Shown: positions 34,122 through 43,300, numbered from the stretch's first letter. The stretch: 64,000 nucleotides of DNA from Paraburkholderia phenazinium (GCF_900100735.1 NZ_FNCJ01000007.1:96641-160640), one strand, 5' to 3'. Translations and numbers: made by a program. Notes: generated by a model from the sequence alone, not told the origin.

Positions 34122-35042
34122 ATGAATCCCAACGAACTTTTCGCGTTGCTACCCGACATGGCGGTGTTCGCACGGGTCGTCGAAGCCGGCAACTTCTCGG
34201 TGGCGGCGCGCCAGCTCGGCAGCACGCCGTCGACGGTGAGCCGCCAGATCAAGCGCCTCGAAGAAGCGCTGGCGACGCGTCTGCTGGAGCGCTCGACGCG
34301 CAAGGTGCGGGTCACGGAATCGGGCGCCCAGGTGGCGCGCTACTGCCGGGAGATGGTGAGCGCCGCCGCCGGCGCGGTGGATGCAGCAGGGCAACTGGCG
34401 GGCCGGCCGCAGGGCAGGGTGAGCGTGAGTGCGCCGACGCAGTTTGCAAGAACCGTGATCCATCCGCTCGTGCCGGGCTTTTTGCGTACGTACCCGGAGG
34501 TCGACCTGCAGTTGCTCTATGCGGACCACGACGTCGACCCGCTCGAAGCCGGTCTCGACCTGGTGATCCGCTTGACCGATCGTCCCCCGCCGGGTCTCGC
34601 CGGGCGCAAGCTCGGCGCGGTGCGCTGGGTGCTGTGCGCGTCGCGGGCCTATCTGAAGGCGCGCGGCACGCCGCAACAGCCGCGCGATCTGGCCCGGCAC
34701 GACTGCATCTATCTCGGCGAAACGGCGGACGACCACCGCTGGCGCTTGCGGCGCGGCAACCAGACGCAGAGCGTCGAAGTGCGCGGGCGTTATATCGCCA
34801 ACCATGCCGGCGCGCGGCTCGAAGCGGCCCAGCAGGATTTCGGCATTGCCAACCTGCCGGAGTTCGCCGCCGCCGGTGCGCTCGAGCGGGGCGAACTGGT
34901 GCAGGTGCTGGCCGACTGGCAACTGGAGATGCAGGCGTACGTTGGCGCGGTGTGGCTGCTCTATCCGCCGAACCGGTTTTTGCCGCTCAAGGTGCGGGCG
35001 TTGATCGATTATCTGGTGGAGCACTTGAACAACGGTGGGTGA
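34122..35042 (+). CDS. LysR-family transcription regulator
   Basis: The 306-residue protein has the winged helix (FARVVEAGNFSVAARQLGSTPSTVSRQIKRLE) and a complete effector domain. It is divergent from the EamA exporter gene and may control it. A frame from 34076 on the same strand is a shadow. Confidence 0.9.
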   Translation: MNPNELFALLPDMAVFARVVEAGNFSVAARQLGSTPSTVSRQIKRLEEALATRLLERSTRKVRVTESGAQVARYCREMVSAAAGAVDAAGQLAGRPQGRVSVSAPTQFARTVIHPLVPGFLRTYPEVDLQLLYADHDVDPLEAGLDLVIRLTDRPPPGLAGRKLGAVRWVLCASRAYLKARGTPQQPRDLARHDCIYLGETADDHRWRLRRGNQTQSVEVRGRYIANHAGARLEAAQQDFGIANLPEFAAAGALERGELVQVLADWQLEMQAYVGAVWLLYPPNRFLPLKVRALIDYLVEHLNNGG

Positions 35043-35148
35043 TGAGCCGCAAGCTCATGGTTCGATGATGGAAGCCTGGATGGCACAATAGCCGAAGCTG
35101 CGCAACGCAGCGTGCCTTTCGTGCCCGCTACCCACCTGGAGCCGAGCG

Positions 35149-35544
35149 ATGCAAACCCATCCCGTCCGCCTGTTCCCCGGCGACGACCTGCGCGGCGCGC
35201 TTGAAGATACGCTGCGCGCGCTCGATCTCGAGGCGGCGTTCGTGTTGCAGGGGATCGGCAGCCTGAGCGTCGCGCAACTGCGCTTTGCGGGCGCCGAACA
35301 GGCCACCGAGTTGCGCGGCGATCTGGAAATCCTCACGCTCGCAGGATCGATCTCGCCGGACGGTGCGCATCTGCACATGTCGGTCTCCGACGCGCGCGGC
35401 CAGGTGCATGGCGGGCATGTGACGCCAGGCTGCACCGTTCGCACCACTGCCGAGATTCTGCTGGCGCTGCTGCCCGAACATCGCTTCACGCGCGAGCCCG
35501 ATGCGGCTACCGGTTACCTGGAGTTGTTCGTTTCGATCCGATAG
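35149..35544 (+). CDS. PPC/DUF296-domain protein
   Basis: The 131-residue protein is a single PPC domain: FVLQGIGSLSVAQLR, then HLHMSVSDARGQVHGGHV, whose histidines bind a metal in solved members, and a final LELFVSIR. In plants this domain accompanies AT-hook DNA-binding proteins; in bacteria it is stand-alone, trimeric and of unknown role. Its last 31 bases overlap the 3' end of the convergent XRE gene. Confidence 0.85.
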   Translation: MQTHPVRLFPGDDLRGALEDTLRALDLEAAFVLQGIGSLSVAQLRFAGAEQATELRGDLEILTLAGSISPDGAHLHMSVSDARGQVHGGHVTPGCTVRTTAEILLALLPEHRFTREPDAATGYLELFVSIR

Positions 35545-36314
35545 ATCACTAGCTTGAGCGACGGATCGTCGTTCGCCTGGAACGTTGCATATTCCGCCCA
35601 CAACCCTCCCTTCGTCGCATGATGAAGGCGCTTGCGTCCCGCAATGGCCGCCACAACGTCATGCGTTTCCCACCAGCCGGCGAATTCCGCGCAGCCCTCG
35701 TATAGCCGTTCCAGCAGTTCGATAAAGGCCGCATCGCCCGCCCACAGGTCGTGAACGGCGCGGAACTGCGCGACCATCCGCTTCGCTTCGCGCGCCCAGC
35801 CTGAACCGAACAGGGCTCGCGCATGCCGGTCCGTCAACATGTAGAGGAGGATGTTGCGCTCGGGCAGCGGGATCGTGCCGAAGTCCTTGAACAGATCCAC
35901 CGCCGCTGCATTCCACGCGAGGATGTCCCAACGGCGCCCGGTGATATAGGCCGGTTCGGTGAGACTTTCGACCACTCGACGTACCGTATCCGGCACGCTT
36001 TCGAGTACGAACGGATGCCGTTGCGCGACGCGCGCCAGCGCTCGCAAATGCGCATGCTCGGCAGGTCCGAGGCGCAGCGCGTGGGCGAGCGCATCGACCG
36101 TGGAGGAGGAGGGGCTGACGTCGCGCCCCTGCTCGAGACGGATGTACCAGTCCACGCCGATACCGGCGAGTTCGGCCACTTCTTCGCGCCGCAGCCCGGG
36201 CGTGCGTCGGCGCCGGCTGCCGGCAATGCCGAGCGCGAGCGGATCCAGGCGCTCGCGGCGAGCCCGCAGGAAATTGCCGAGTTCGGCGCGGCTCGTGTCG
36301 TTCATGTCGCTCAT
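35514..36314 (-). CDS. XRE regulator with MmyB-like ligand domain
   Basis: ATG 36314 follows AAGGA. Residues 8-70 form an XRE helix-turn-helix (LGNFLRARRERLDP, then TPGLRREEVAELAGIGVDWYIRLEQGRD). The rest is the MmyB-like ligand-binding domain (RRWDILAWNAAAVDLFKDF) found in regulators of oxidoreductase genes in Burkholderia and actinobacteria. It is divergent from the MDR oxidoreductase gene and probably controls it. Its tail overlaps the PPC gene by 31 bases. Confidence 0.88.
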   Translation of the reverse strand: MSDMNDTSRAELGNFLRARRERLDPLALGIAGSRRRRTPGLRREEVAELAGIGVDWYIRLEQGRDVSPSSSTVDALAHALRLGPAEHAHLRALARVAQRHPFVLESVPDTVRRVVESLTEPAYITGRRWDILAWNAAAVDLFKDFGTIPLPERNILLYMLTDRHARALFGSGWAREAKRMVAQFRAVHDLWAGDAAFIELLERLYEGCAEFAGWWETHDVVAAIAGRKRLHHATKGGLWAEYATFQANDDPSLKLVIYRIETNNSR

Positions 36315-36416
36315 GAAACATCCTTGGGAGGGACTCGCCAATCCTGGGATAATACCAGCCCTGTATGTGCCCTGAAGACGTGTCTACCATGACCTTTTCC
36401 CATAAGGAGAGACTCC

Positions 36417-37484
36417 ATGAAGGCCGCTATGCTGAAGCAGTTCGGAACGCCGTTGACCGTTGAAGACCTGCCCGATCCGCAAGCGGGTGCGGGCGAGGTG
36501 GTGGTGGATGTCGTGGCTGCCCCGGTGTTGTCTTACGCTAACGAGGTATTCAGTGGTGCCAGGCAGTATCCGTTGCTGCTGCCGCTTGCGCCGGGTGTCG
36601 GCGCGATCGGCCGGGTGCATGCCGTCGGGCCGGACGCGACGCGTCTGAAGGTCGGAGACTGGGTCTTCTGCGACCCGACCGTACGTTCCCGAGACGACGC
36701 GATCTCCCCCGACGTCATGCTGCAAGGCTGGATCGCGCCCAGCAAAGGGGCGCAGCGCATGCAGGGTCATTTCCACCATGGACCGTTCGCCGAGCGCATG
36801 CTCGTGCCGATGGAGAACGCGTTCCCGCTCGGTGAACTGGACCACGTGGACGCGGGGCGCTGGTGCGGCTTGATGTCGATGCTGGTGCCCTACGGCGGGT
36901 TGCTCGCATCCGGTTTGCAGGCCGGCAACACGGTGCTGATCAGCGGCGCGACGGGCCATTTCGGCAGTGCGGGCGTGGCAGTTGCGCTGGCGATGGGCGC
37001 CGGTTGCGTGATTGCCCCAGGCCGCAACGAGCTGATGCTGGCCGACCTCGCACGCCGCTTCGGCCCGCGTGTGGTAACCGTGTTGCTGAGCGGCAAGGAG
37101 GCCGAGGACACGGCACGCATGCAGGAGGCCGCACGGGGGGCGATCGACGTCGTGCTGGATATCTTGCCGCCGTTGCGCGACGCGGCGCCGGTGCGCGCCG
37201 CCGCGATGACGGTGCGGCCTCACGGCACGGTGGTGCTGATGGGCGGCCTGCGGATCGGGGTGGAACTTCCGTACGCGCACCTGATGCGCAATTGCATCAC
37301 CGTGCGCGGCCAGTACATGTATCCACGCGAGGCGCCGGCGCGTCTCGCCGCGTTGATCCGCACGGGGCTTCTGTCGCTCAACGGCTTCGAAGCGACGCGC
37401 TTTCCACTCGCTCAGGTGAACGATGCGGTGGTCCACGCGGCGGAGAATGGTGGACCGTTCCGGATCACGTATATCGAGCCGTAA
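36417..37484 (+). CDS. Zinc-independent MDR oxidoreductase
   Basis: The 355-residue protein has the medium-chain dehydrogenase layout: an N-terminal GroES-like part (MKAAMLKQFGTPLTVEDLPDP) and a Rossmann part with ATGHFGSAG binding NAD(P)H. The zinc ligands of alcohol dehydrogenases, including the GHE motif, are missing (LAPGVGAIG stands there), so it is probably a quinone-oxidoreductase-like enzyme. It lies between two MmyB-type regulator genes. AAGGAG precedes the start. Confidence 0.85.
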   Translation: MKAAMLKQFGTPLTVEDLPDPQAGAGEVVVDVVAAPVLSYANEVFSGARQYPLLLPLAPGVGAIGRVHAVGPDATRLKVGDWVFCDPTVRSRDDAISPDVMLQGWIAPSKGAQRMQGHFHHGPFAERMLVPMENAFPLGELDHVDAGRWCGLMSMLVPYGGLLASGLQAGNTVLISGATGHFGSAGVAVALAMGAGCVIAPGRNELMLADLARRFGPRVVTVLLSGKEAEDTARMQEAARGAIDVVLDILPPLRDAAPVRAAAMTVRPHGTVVLMGGLRIGVELPYAHLMRNCITVRGQYMYPREAPARLAALIRTGLLSLNGFEATRFPLAQVNDAVVHAAENGGPFRITYIEP

Positions 37485-37526
37485 GTGTGATGTCTGGGGC
37501 GGCGCACGGCGGTAGGCGGGCGTGCG

Positions 37527-38390
37527 CTAGCCGCGTTCCCCGCCATGCACGGCGTTGCCGACCATCAGCGCATGCTGCGCTTCGGTCGTCTCGTCGGCCG
37601 GGAACATGCATTCAAGGCGCAGTTCCTGCGCGGCGATGGTCTGCGGGGTGCCCACCGTCGTCACCATGGAGAAGTAGTTCAACCGCGCGCCGTTTTTTTC
37701 GAAGCTGATCGGGATCATCGGCAGCGCTGGACTGACCGGCACGGCGCCAAGCGTCTTGGGACTCCTCCAGTCGGCTTGCACGCCGGGATAGGCGAGCAGG
37801 TCGGCGAGCAGCTCGCGGGTCTGCTCGTCGATCACACGCCCGACCGATTCGCGATGCACCCGCTGAATCAGGCTCTGCGCCACCTCCGCCCAATTGGCTA
37901 CGAACGGGCGCATGCCTTGCGGATCGAACATCAGGTGCAGCATATTGCGCGGCCCGGTGCGAGCCGCCATGTCGATGAAGCAGTTGAAAAAGCGTGGCGC
38001 GGCGTCATTGGTCATCAGCACGTTCCAGTAACGGTCCATCACCAATGCAGGAAACGGTTCGTGCTGACGCAAGATGCGGCCTAATGCGCTCGTTACGCTC
38101 TGCATTTCCTGTGCGTTCCAGGCGCCCTCCGGATAGAGCGGCGCATAGCCCGCCGCGAGCAGCAAGGTGTTGCGCTCGCGCAGCGGCACGTCGAGCGCCT
38201 GGGCCAGATCCATCAGGGTCTGGCGGCTCGGCACACTGCGTCCGCTTTCGATGAAGCTGATATGCCGTTGCGAGACGCCCGTGTCGAGCGAGAGGTCGAT
38301 CTGGCTTCTGCCACGCGTGTCGCGCCATTGGCGCAGCAGCACGCCCAGATCGCTCGCGGGCAGCTTCGAATTGAGGTCCGGTGAGGTCAT
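37527..38390 (-). CDS. XRE regulator with MmyB-like ligand domain
   Basis: The 287-residue protein has an XRE helix-turn-helix (LRQWRDTRGRSQIDLSLDTG, then RHISFIESGRSVPSR) and the MmyB-like domain (VMDRYWNVLMTNDAAPRFF). It converges on the MDR gene rather than diverging from it, so its target may be itself or the unlinked genes to its right. Confidence 0.88.
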   Translation of the reverse strand: MTSPDLNSKLPASDLGVLLRQWRDTRGRSQIDLSLDTGVSQRHISFIESGRSVPSRQTLMDLAQALDVPLRERNTLLLAAGYAPLYPEGAWNAQEMQSVTSALGRILRQHEPFPALVMDRYWNVLMTNDAAPRFFNCFIDMAARTGPRNMLHLMFDPQGMRPFVANWAEVAQSLIQRVHRESVGRVIDEQTRELLADLLAYPGVQADWRSPKTLGAVPVSPALPMIPISFEKNGARLNYFSMVTTVGTPQTIAAQELRLECMFPADETTEAQHALMVGNAVHGGERG

Positions 38391-38504
38391 CGCACGCTAT
38401 CTTGGCAAGAGAGGTTGTCCAACATTGTGCTGCTGATCTTAAAGGGTTGCCGCAGTGCGGCGCGCAGAGCCGCCCGTGAAGCGAACCCTGCGCGCACGTT
38501 CCGC

Positions 38505-39056
38505 TTAAGCCGGGGTCCAGGCTTGCGCCTGGAAACGCTCCTCGACCGGTGTACCCGCCATGTTAGTCGTGGTGGCGGCCATCGTGGAAACGCCGATGCT
38601 CGTGATCACCTCGAAAATCTGGCTCTGCAAATAGCCCGCGGACGTGAAGCGTTCGATCTCCGCGTCGGTCACATTGCCGCGCTTTTCGATCAACGCCCGC
38701 GTAAGCGCCGAGAGCGCCGCGTATTTCGGGTGGTCGGGCAATCGTCCCTCACGCATGGCCTTGACGTCGCTCTCCGCCATGCCGTCCTCGAGCGCGAAAG
38801 TCGAGTGTGCCGCAACGGTCCACGGGCACTTGATGGTGACCGCGTTGGTGAGCAGCAGCGCTTGCTTCTCGCATTCGTCGAGACTGCCGCCATGGAAACT
38901 GCCGAAGCTGCCGGCGAAGCCGTTCAGCAGAACGGGGTTGCCGGCCATGGTGGCCATCACGTTGGGCAAGAATCCGAACTTGTGCGAGAGCGCCTGCAGG
39001 GTCGGCTTCGACTGTTCCGGCGCCGATTCGATCGTGTGTACGGTAAAATTACGCAT
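38505..39056 (-). CDS. Carboxymuconolactone decarboxylase (CMD)-family protein
   Basis: ATG 39056 follows AAGGAG; the longer frame from 39152 has none. The 183-residue protein is a CMD/AhpD-fold helical bundle. In the active-site segment, KCPWTVAAHS keeps Cys77 and His84, but the second Cys of the usual CxxC is Thr80. A normal disulphide-based peroxidase mechanism is therefore unlikely. It may act as an isomerase or binding protein. Confidence 0.8.
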   Translation of the reverse strand: MRNFTVHTIESAPEQSKPTLQALSHKFGFLPNVMATMAGNPVLLNGFAGSFGSFHGGSLDECEKQALLLTNAVTIKCPWTVAAHSTFALEDGMAESDVKAMREGRLPDHPKYAALSALTRALIEKRGNVTDAEIERFTSAGYLQSQIFEVITSIGVSTMAATTTNMAGTPVEERFQAQAWTPA

Positions 39057-39229
39057 TCCTAACTCCTTGCTGCATTGATTGAACATGACTGCATCCGTAT
39101 CTCCGTGGGGGTGCGTTGTTTTGCACCGCCGTCGAGAGGAGATGACTGCCATAGTAAAGATCGTGCGCAGGAGTTCAATTACATCGCAGGTAATAACGAA
39201 GTGACCCCGCTTCGGTCACGCAAGCACTG

Positions 39230-40024
39230 TCACGACTGCGCCGCGTCGGGCGGCGCCGGACGAAAGCGCTCCTGTACCGCGGCGAGCTGGTCGTCTGAAG
39301 TGGCCACCAGCCACAGGCGTGCGCTCTCCACCATCAGGCGGTTATGGTCTTTCAACACGCCCATCGAGACGGCCGTCTTCCACGTCACCGGCGCCACTTT
39401 GCTGGTTCGGCCCGACGGTGTGCCCACCAGCAGGCAGTAGGGGCCGAGCGGCAAGGAGACGAGCGGCAGCGCAGGCTTGACGCGCACCCGCCAGTCGATA
39501 AACGGCGTGTCGCCAAACAGCAAGGGGGCGGGCAGGCCGTGCAGCACCGTGAAGTCGTATAGCGCGAGGTGTTCCCGCATGCCCGCATAGACGCGGCGGA
39601 TATCGCTAACGACCGCTGCACGGATCTCATGGTCGAACATGGCTTCTTCGGCATAGCGGGCCTCAGCTTCGCGAGCCTCGCGCTGATAAGCGCTGAAAAC
39701 GGCCAGTTCCATGCAGTCTTGCGCCGCACGCTGCACGTCGGCGGGCGTTCCGGCTTCTTCCGGTTTACCCAACTGCGCCGCGCGCAGGAAGCGGGCCAAC
39801 GCGGCTTCCTGAATCGCAGGACCGTCGATCTGCGGATCGTCGACGGCGTCCTTGCCGAGCGGTACGTAAAGGTATTTCTCAGCGGCAAAACGCGACTTCT
39901 TGCCATCGTCGAACTTGATCTCGCCGTCGCTGCAGTCGAGATAGCGCGTGCCGATTCGGCCATGCTCCCAGATGTAGTTCTTCAGCAGGGGGCGCAACGG
40001 ATGCAGCGTCTCGCGGTCAGTCAT
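39230..40024 (-). CDS. Conserved hypothetical protein (264 aa)
   Basis: ATG 40024 follows GGAG. The product is soluble, with early motifs NYIWEHGRIGTRYLDC and a late beta-rich part (PLGPYCLLVGTPSGRTSKVAPVTW). I recognise no family; it does not look membrane-bound or exported. It is alone on its strand between the CMD gene and the next LysR gene. Confidence 0.6.
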   Translation of the reverse strand: MTDRETLHPLRPLLKNYIWEHGRIGTRYLDCSDGEIKFDDGKKSRFAAEKYLYVPLGKDAVDDPQIDGPAIQEAALARFLRAAQLGKPEEAGTPADVQRAAQDCMELAVFSAYQREAREAEARYAEEAMFDHEIRAAVVSDIRRVYAGMREHLALYDFTVLHGLPAPLLFGDTPFIDWRVRVKPALPLVSLPLGPYCLLVGTPSGRTSKVAPVTWKTAVSMGVLKDHNRLMVESARLWLVATSDDQLAAVQERFRPAPPDAAQS

Positions 40025-40163
40025 GGACAACTCCAGGGCCTCGATGGGGTTCGGCAGACGGCTGACGCCACTGCGGGTTCGGATCCCATCATGGCACGGG
40101 AGCCTGAGCTTCGCGAGCACTTCACGCGCGCAGCCGGTCCGGCTTACCGCGCCACGCGCTCTG

Positions 40164-41135
40164 CTAACGCACCCGCGTCAGATCCTTCTGCAAACGTTCC
40201 GGCAAATACGCGAGATCGCCGAGTAACTCCTCACTCGCCTGTTCAAAGCGCTCGAGCAGAAAATCCAGCAACGCCCGCACGCGCGGCGCCATATAGCGAT
40301 TGCCGTGAAACAGCGCGTGCACACCGGCTTCATTGGTGCTCCACTCCGGCAACAGAATCTTCAGCGTGCCGGCGCGCACATCCGCCGCAATGTCCCAGAT
40401 CGACTTGTGGGCGATGCCATGTCCCGCCAGCGCCCACGCCCGCGCCAGTGCACCGTCGTTGGTTTCCCAGGACTGCTCGGTGGGCACCGTGTAGGTCACC
40501 CGCCCGGCGTCCTGAGCGAAGTGAAAGTCGTTCAGCGGGCCGGCCGCCGTCACCAGCACGACGAAACGATGTTGAGCGAGGTCGGCCGGGGTTTGCGGTT
40601 CGCCATGCCGCGCCAGATATTCCGGCGACGCGCACAGCACGCGCCGGTTCGGCGCGAGCCGGCGTGCCACCAGCGTGCTGTCGAGCGGCGCGCCGAAGCG
40701 GATCGCCAGATCGATGTCCTCTTGCAGCAGGTTCGACACTGAATCCGACAAGCTCAGCGCGTAGCTCACCTCCGGATGCAGCGTGCTGAATTCGTCGAGC
40801 CAGCGATACAGCAGGTTGCGGCCGAAGTCCGAGGTGGCGGAAATCCGCACCTTGCCACGCACCTGGTTTTGTCCCTCCTGCAGCGCGGCCTCGGCGTCTT
40901 CAATGGCTTGCAGTGCAATGCGGCAGTGCTGCAGGTAAAGCCGCCCCTCGTCGGTAACGCGCAACTGGCGGGTGGTGCGCTCGAACAGGCGCGCATGCAA
41001 CGCCGCCTCGAGCTTCAGAAGCCGCGCGCTGGCGGCCGCCGGCGACAGGCCCAGCTTGCGGCCCGCCGCCGAGAGGCTGCCGAGCGCCGCCGCTTCCACG
41101 AATAACTGCATATCGCCGAGTCGATCGGTGGCCAT
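40164..41135 (-). CDS. LysR-family transcription regulator
   Basis: The 323-residue protein has the winged helix (MQLFVEAAALGSLSAAGRKLGLSPAAASARLLKLE) and an effector domain ending LLDFLLERFEQA. It is divergent from the first SDR gene, with a 6-5-6 palindrome between them. The C-terminus extends about 25 residues beyond the usual end. Confidence 0.9.
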   Translation of the reverse strand: MATDRLGDMQLFVEAAALGSLSAAGRKLGLSPAAASARLLKLEAALHARLFERTTRQLRVTDEGRLYLQHCRIALQAIEDAEAALQEGQNQVRGKVRISATSDFGRNLLYRWLDEFSTLHPEVSYALSLSDSVSNLLQEDIDLAIRFGAPLDSTLVARRLAPNRRVLCASPEYLARHGEPQTPADLAQHRFVVLVTAAGPLNDFHFAQDAGRVTYTVPTEQSWETNDGALARAWALAGHGIAHKSIWDIAADVRAGTLKILLPEWSTNEAGVHALFHGNRYMAPRVRALLDFLLERFEQASEELLGDLAYLPERLQKDLTRVR

Positions 41136-41147
41136 TGTCTGTTTGTA

Positions 41148-41164
41148 TTTGAAAGTTATTCAAA
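41148..41164. promoter_or_regulatory. LysR-type operator palindrome
   Basis: TTTGAA (41148-41153), AGTTA and TTCAAA (41159-41164) form a perfect 6-5-6 palindrome of the T-N11-A form that LysR proteins bind. It lies between the divergent LysR and SDR genes. Confidence 0.6.
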
Positions 41165-41237
41165 TGCTACGCCAATTATCAAACGCGCGGCACACAATCA
41201 GAATGCCTCCATCGTCAATCTCCTGGGGAGACAGAAC

Positions 41238-41933
41238 ATGAAGCAAGCAACGGTGGTGGTGATCGGAGGCCTGTCGGGAATTGGCCGGGCGGTAGCGGAA
41301 CGGGCGGCCGCCGAGGGCGCGCGGGTGATCGCGGTGGGGCGGCGCGCGGCGCCCCCCGGCTGGCCCGCGCAGATCGAAACGGCCACGCTCGATATCACCG
41401 ACGAAGCCGCCGTCGAACGCTTCTTCAGCGAGCTGGGCGCGCTCGATCATCTGGTCGTGACCTCCGGTCCGGTGATCGGTTCGGCGAAGCTCGCCGAGCT
41501 GGACGTGAACGCCGCGAAAGAGGCGTTCGACGTCAAGGTGTTCGGCCAACTACGCGCGGCCAAACAGGCGGCGCGTTATCTTGCCAGGACCGGTTCGATC
41601 ACGCTGACCTCGGGGCTGCTCGCACGCAAGGCTGTGCCGGGCGCACTGGTGAAGGCGACCATGAATGCGGCCATCGAGATCATGGGCAAGACGCTTGCCA
41701 AAGAGTTGGCGCCGCTGCGCGTGAACGTGGTGAGCCCGGGGATGGTCGAAACCGGCATGTGGGGCGAGATGTCGGACGAAGACCGCCAGGCGCTGGCCGC
41801 CAAGGCAGGTAGCGGCCTGCCGGTTGGACGGGTCGGCCAGCCCGCCGATCTGGCGCAGGCTTACTGGTTGCTGATGAACAACGGCTTTATGACCGGCGCG
41901 GTCGTCGATGTCGACGGCGGCGGTCTGCTGTAG
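41238..41933 (+). CDS. SDR-family oxidoreductase lacking the catalytic tyrosine
   Basis: The 231-residue protein has the SDR nucleotide motif GGLSGIGRA and the structural LDI segment. The catalytic Ser125 (TLTSG) and Lys139 are present, but the position of the usual Tyr in YxxxK is Gly135 (GALVK). Subfamilies with this change exist; they may be atypical reductases or non-catalytic binders. It is first in a short run with a second SDR gene 97 bases downstream. Confidence 0.85.
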   Translation: MKQATVVVIGGLSGIGRAVAERAAAEGARVIAVGRRAAPPGWPAQIETATLDITDEAAVERFFSELGALDHLVVTSGPVIGSAKLAELDVNAAKEAFDVKVFGQLRAAKQAARYLARTGSITLTSGLLARKAVPGALVKATMNAAIEIMGKTLAKELAPLRVNVVSPGMVETGMWGEMSDEDRQALAAKAGSGLPVGRVGQPADLAQAYWLLMNNGFMTGAVVDVDGGGLL

Positions 41934-42029
41934 ATTGATACCGGATTGATCCCGTCACGCTTTGGGCGCATGCCGCCGTCGCGCCGCATGCGCCGCTTTC
42001 ACCCATCTCACCGATAGAGAGGAAACAGC

Positions 42030-42821
42030 ATGGATCTGCAACTGAAGGGCAAGCTGGCACTGGTTAGCGGCAGCACCGCCGGCATTGGTCTCGCCATTGC
42101 CACCGCGTTGGCGCAAGAAGGCGCACGCGTGATCGTCAACGGCCGCAAACAGGAAGCCGTGGATGCGGCGCTCGCGCAATTGAAGTCGAGCACCGGCGCT
42201 GACCTATTGGGCTTTGCTGGCGACCTGAGCAAAGCCGACGCGGCGAACGAACTCGCACGGCGCTATCCCGACGTCGAGATTCTCGTCAACAACCTCGGCA
42301 TTTTTGAGCCGAAGCCATTTGAAGAGATTCCGGATGAGGACTGGGTGCGCTTTTTCGATGTCAACGTGCTGAGCGGCGTGCGGCTTGCGCGCCTGTTCCT
42401 GCCGTCTATGAAGCGGGCCAACTGGGGGCGCATCATCTTCATTTCGAGCGAGAGCGGTCTGCAGATTCCCGCGGAAATGGTCCACTACGGCGTGACGAAG
42501 ACTGCACAGATTGCCGTGGCGCGCGGTATTGCCGAGTCGGTTGCGGGTACCGGCATTACCGTCAATAGCGTGCTGCCGGGGCCGACGAAGTCGCGTGGCG
42601 TGGGTGACTTCGTCGACAGTCTCGCCAAGGCCGACGGCAAAACCGCCGAACAGGTCGAGCAGGAGTTCTTCGAACACGTGCGGCCGACGTCGCTGATCAA
42701 GCGCTTTGCTTCGACCGAGGAAGTGGCTTCGCTGGTGGCGTATGTGGCGAGTCCGCTGGCATCGGCGACGACCGGCGCCGCCTTGCGTGTCGATGGCGGG
42801 GTGGTGAAGAGCGCGTTTTAA
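42030..42821 (+). CDS. SDR-family oxidoreductase (classical)
   Basis: The 263-residue enzyme has the nucleotide motif GSTAGIGLA, NNLG, the catalytic Ser in IFISSESG and the intact YGVTK. It should reduce or oxidise a hydroxy/keto group with NAD(P)(H). Substrate is unknown. A GAGAGGAAAC ribosome-binding site precedes the start. Confidence 0.88.
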   Translation: MDLQLKGKLALVSGSTAGIGLAIATALAQEGARVIVNGRKQEAVDAALAQLKSSTGADLLGFAGDLSKADAANELARRYPDVEILVNNLGIFEPKPFEEIPDEDWVRFFDVNVLSGVRLARLFLPSMKRANWGRIIFISSESGLQIPAEMVHYGVTKTAQIAVARGIAESVAGTGITVNSVLPGPTKSRGVGDFVDSLAKADGKTAEQVEQEFFEHVRPTSLIKRFASTEEVASLVAYVASPLASATTGAALRVDGGVVKSAF

Positions 42822-42853
42822 AGCGTCTTCTGCGTCCGCTCGTGGGATCATAC

Positions 42854-42885
42854 GGCTCGTGCGAGGTGCTCACGCCTCGCGAGCC
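42854..42885 (+). repeat. Strong hairpin in the leader of the SSB-like gene
   Basis: GGCTCG (42854-42859) plus CGAGG (42862-42866) pair with CCTCG (42875-42879) plus CGAGCC (42880-42885), an 11-bp stem with a 2-base bulge. No T-run follows, so RNA-level control of the next gene is more likely than termination of the SDR gene. Confidence 0.4.
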
Positions 42886-42907
42886 ACAGGAAACAGGAGC
42901 GGATGAG

Positions 42908-43276
42908 ATGATCGATGGACTGGTAGGCGGGCGGCTTTACGGGGAAGCCCAGATCCGCACTGGACAGAACGGCAAGCGTTTTGTGACGTGCAAGGTGCGT
43001 GCGACCACGGGCGAGGGCGACACGCTGTTCGTCAATGTGATCGCGTTCGACGATGAAGTGCAGACCGGCTTGCTGGCGTTAAGCGACGCGGACAGTGTGG
43101 CCCTGAGCGGCGCGCTCACGCCGAAGGTTTGGACCGACAAGAACGGTTTGGTGAAGCCGGCGCTCGATATGGTGGCGCATGGTTTGCTGACCGCTTATAA
43201 CGTGCGGCGCAAGCGGGCTGTAGTCGGCGGGCAGCCGGCGGACGAGGACGGCGCTCATCCGGACGATCCGCTGTGA
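42908..43276 (+). CDS. SSB-like OB-fold single-strand DNA-binding protein
   Basis: The 122-residue product starts at ATG 42908 and has the SSB/PriB pattern: GRLYGEAQIRTGQNGKRFVTCKVR, TLFVNVIAF and LSDADSVALSGALTPKVWTDKNG. It lacks the acidic DDDIPF-type tail of housekeeping SSB, ending instead in AHPDDPL. It is likely an accessory SSB rather than the replication protein. Confidence 0.8.
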   Translation: MIDGLVGGRLYGEAQIRTGQNGKRFVTCKVRATTGEGDTLFVNVIAFDDEVQTGLLALSDADSVALSGALTPKVWTDKNGLVKPALDMVAHGLLTAYNVRRKRAVVGGQPADEDGAHPDDPL

Positions 43277-43300
43277 TGAGTTAGCGGCGAAGGGCGGCGC

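Noticed and set aside
36384..37436. 350-codon minus-strand frame opposite the MDR oxidoreductase gene
   Set aside because: It is His/Arg-rich with no motif, while the sense frame is a recognised enzyme.
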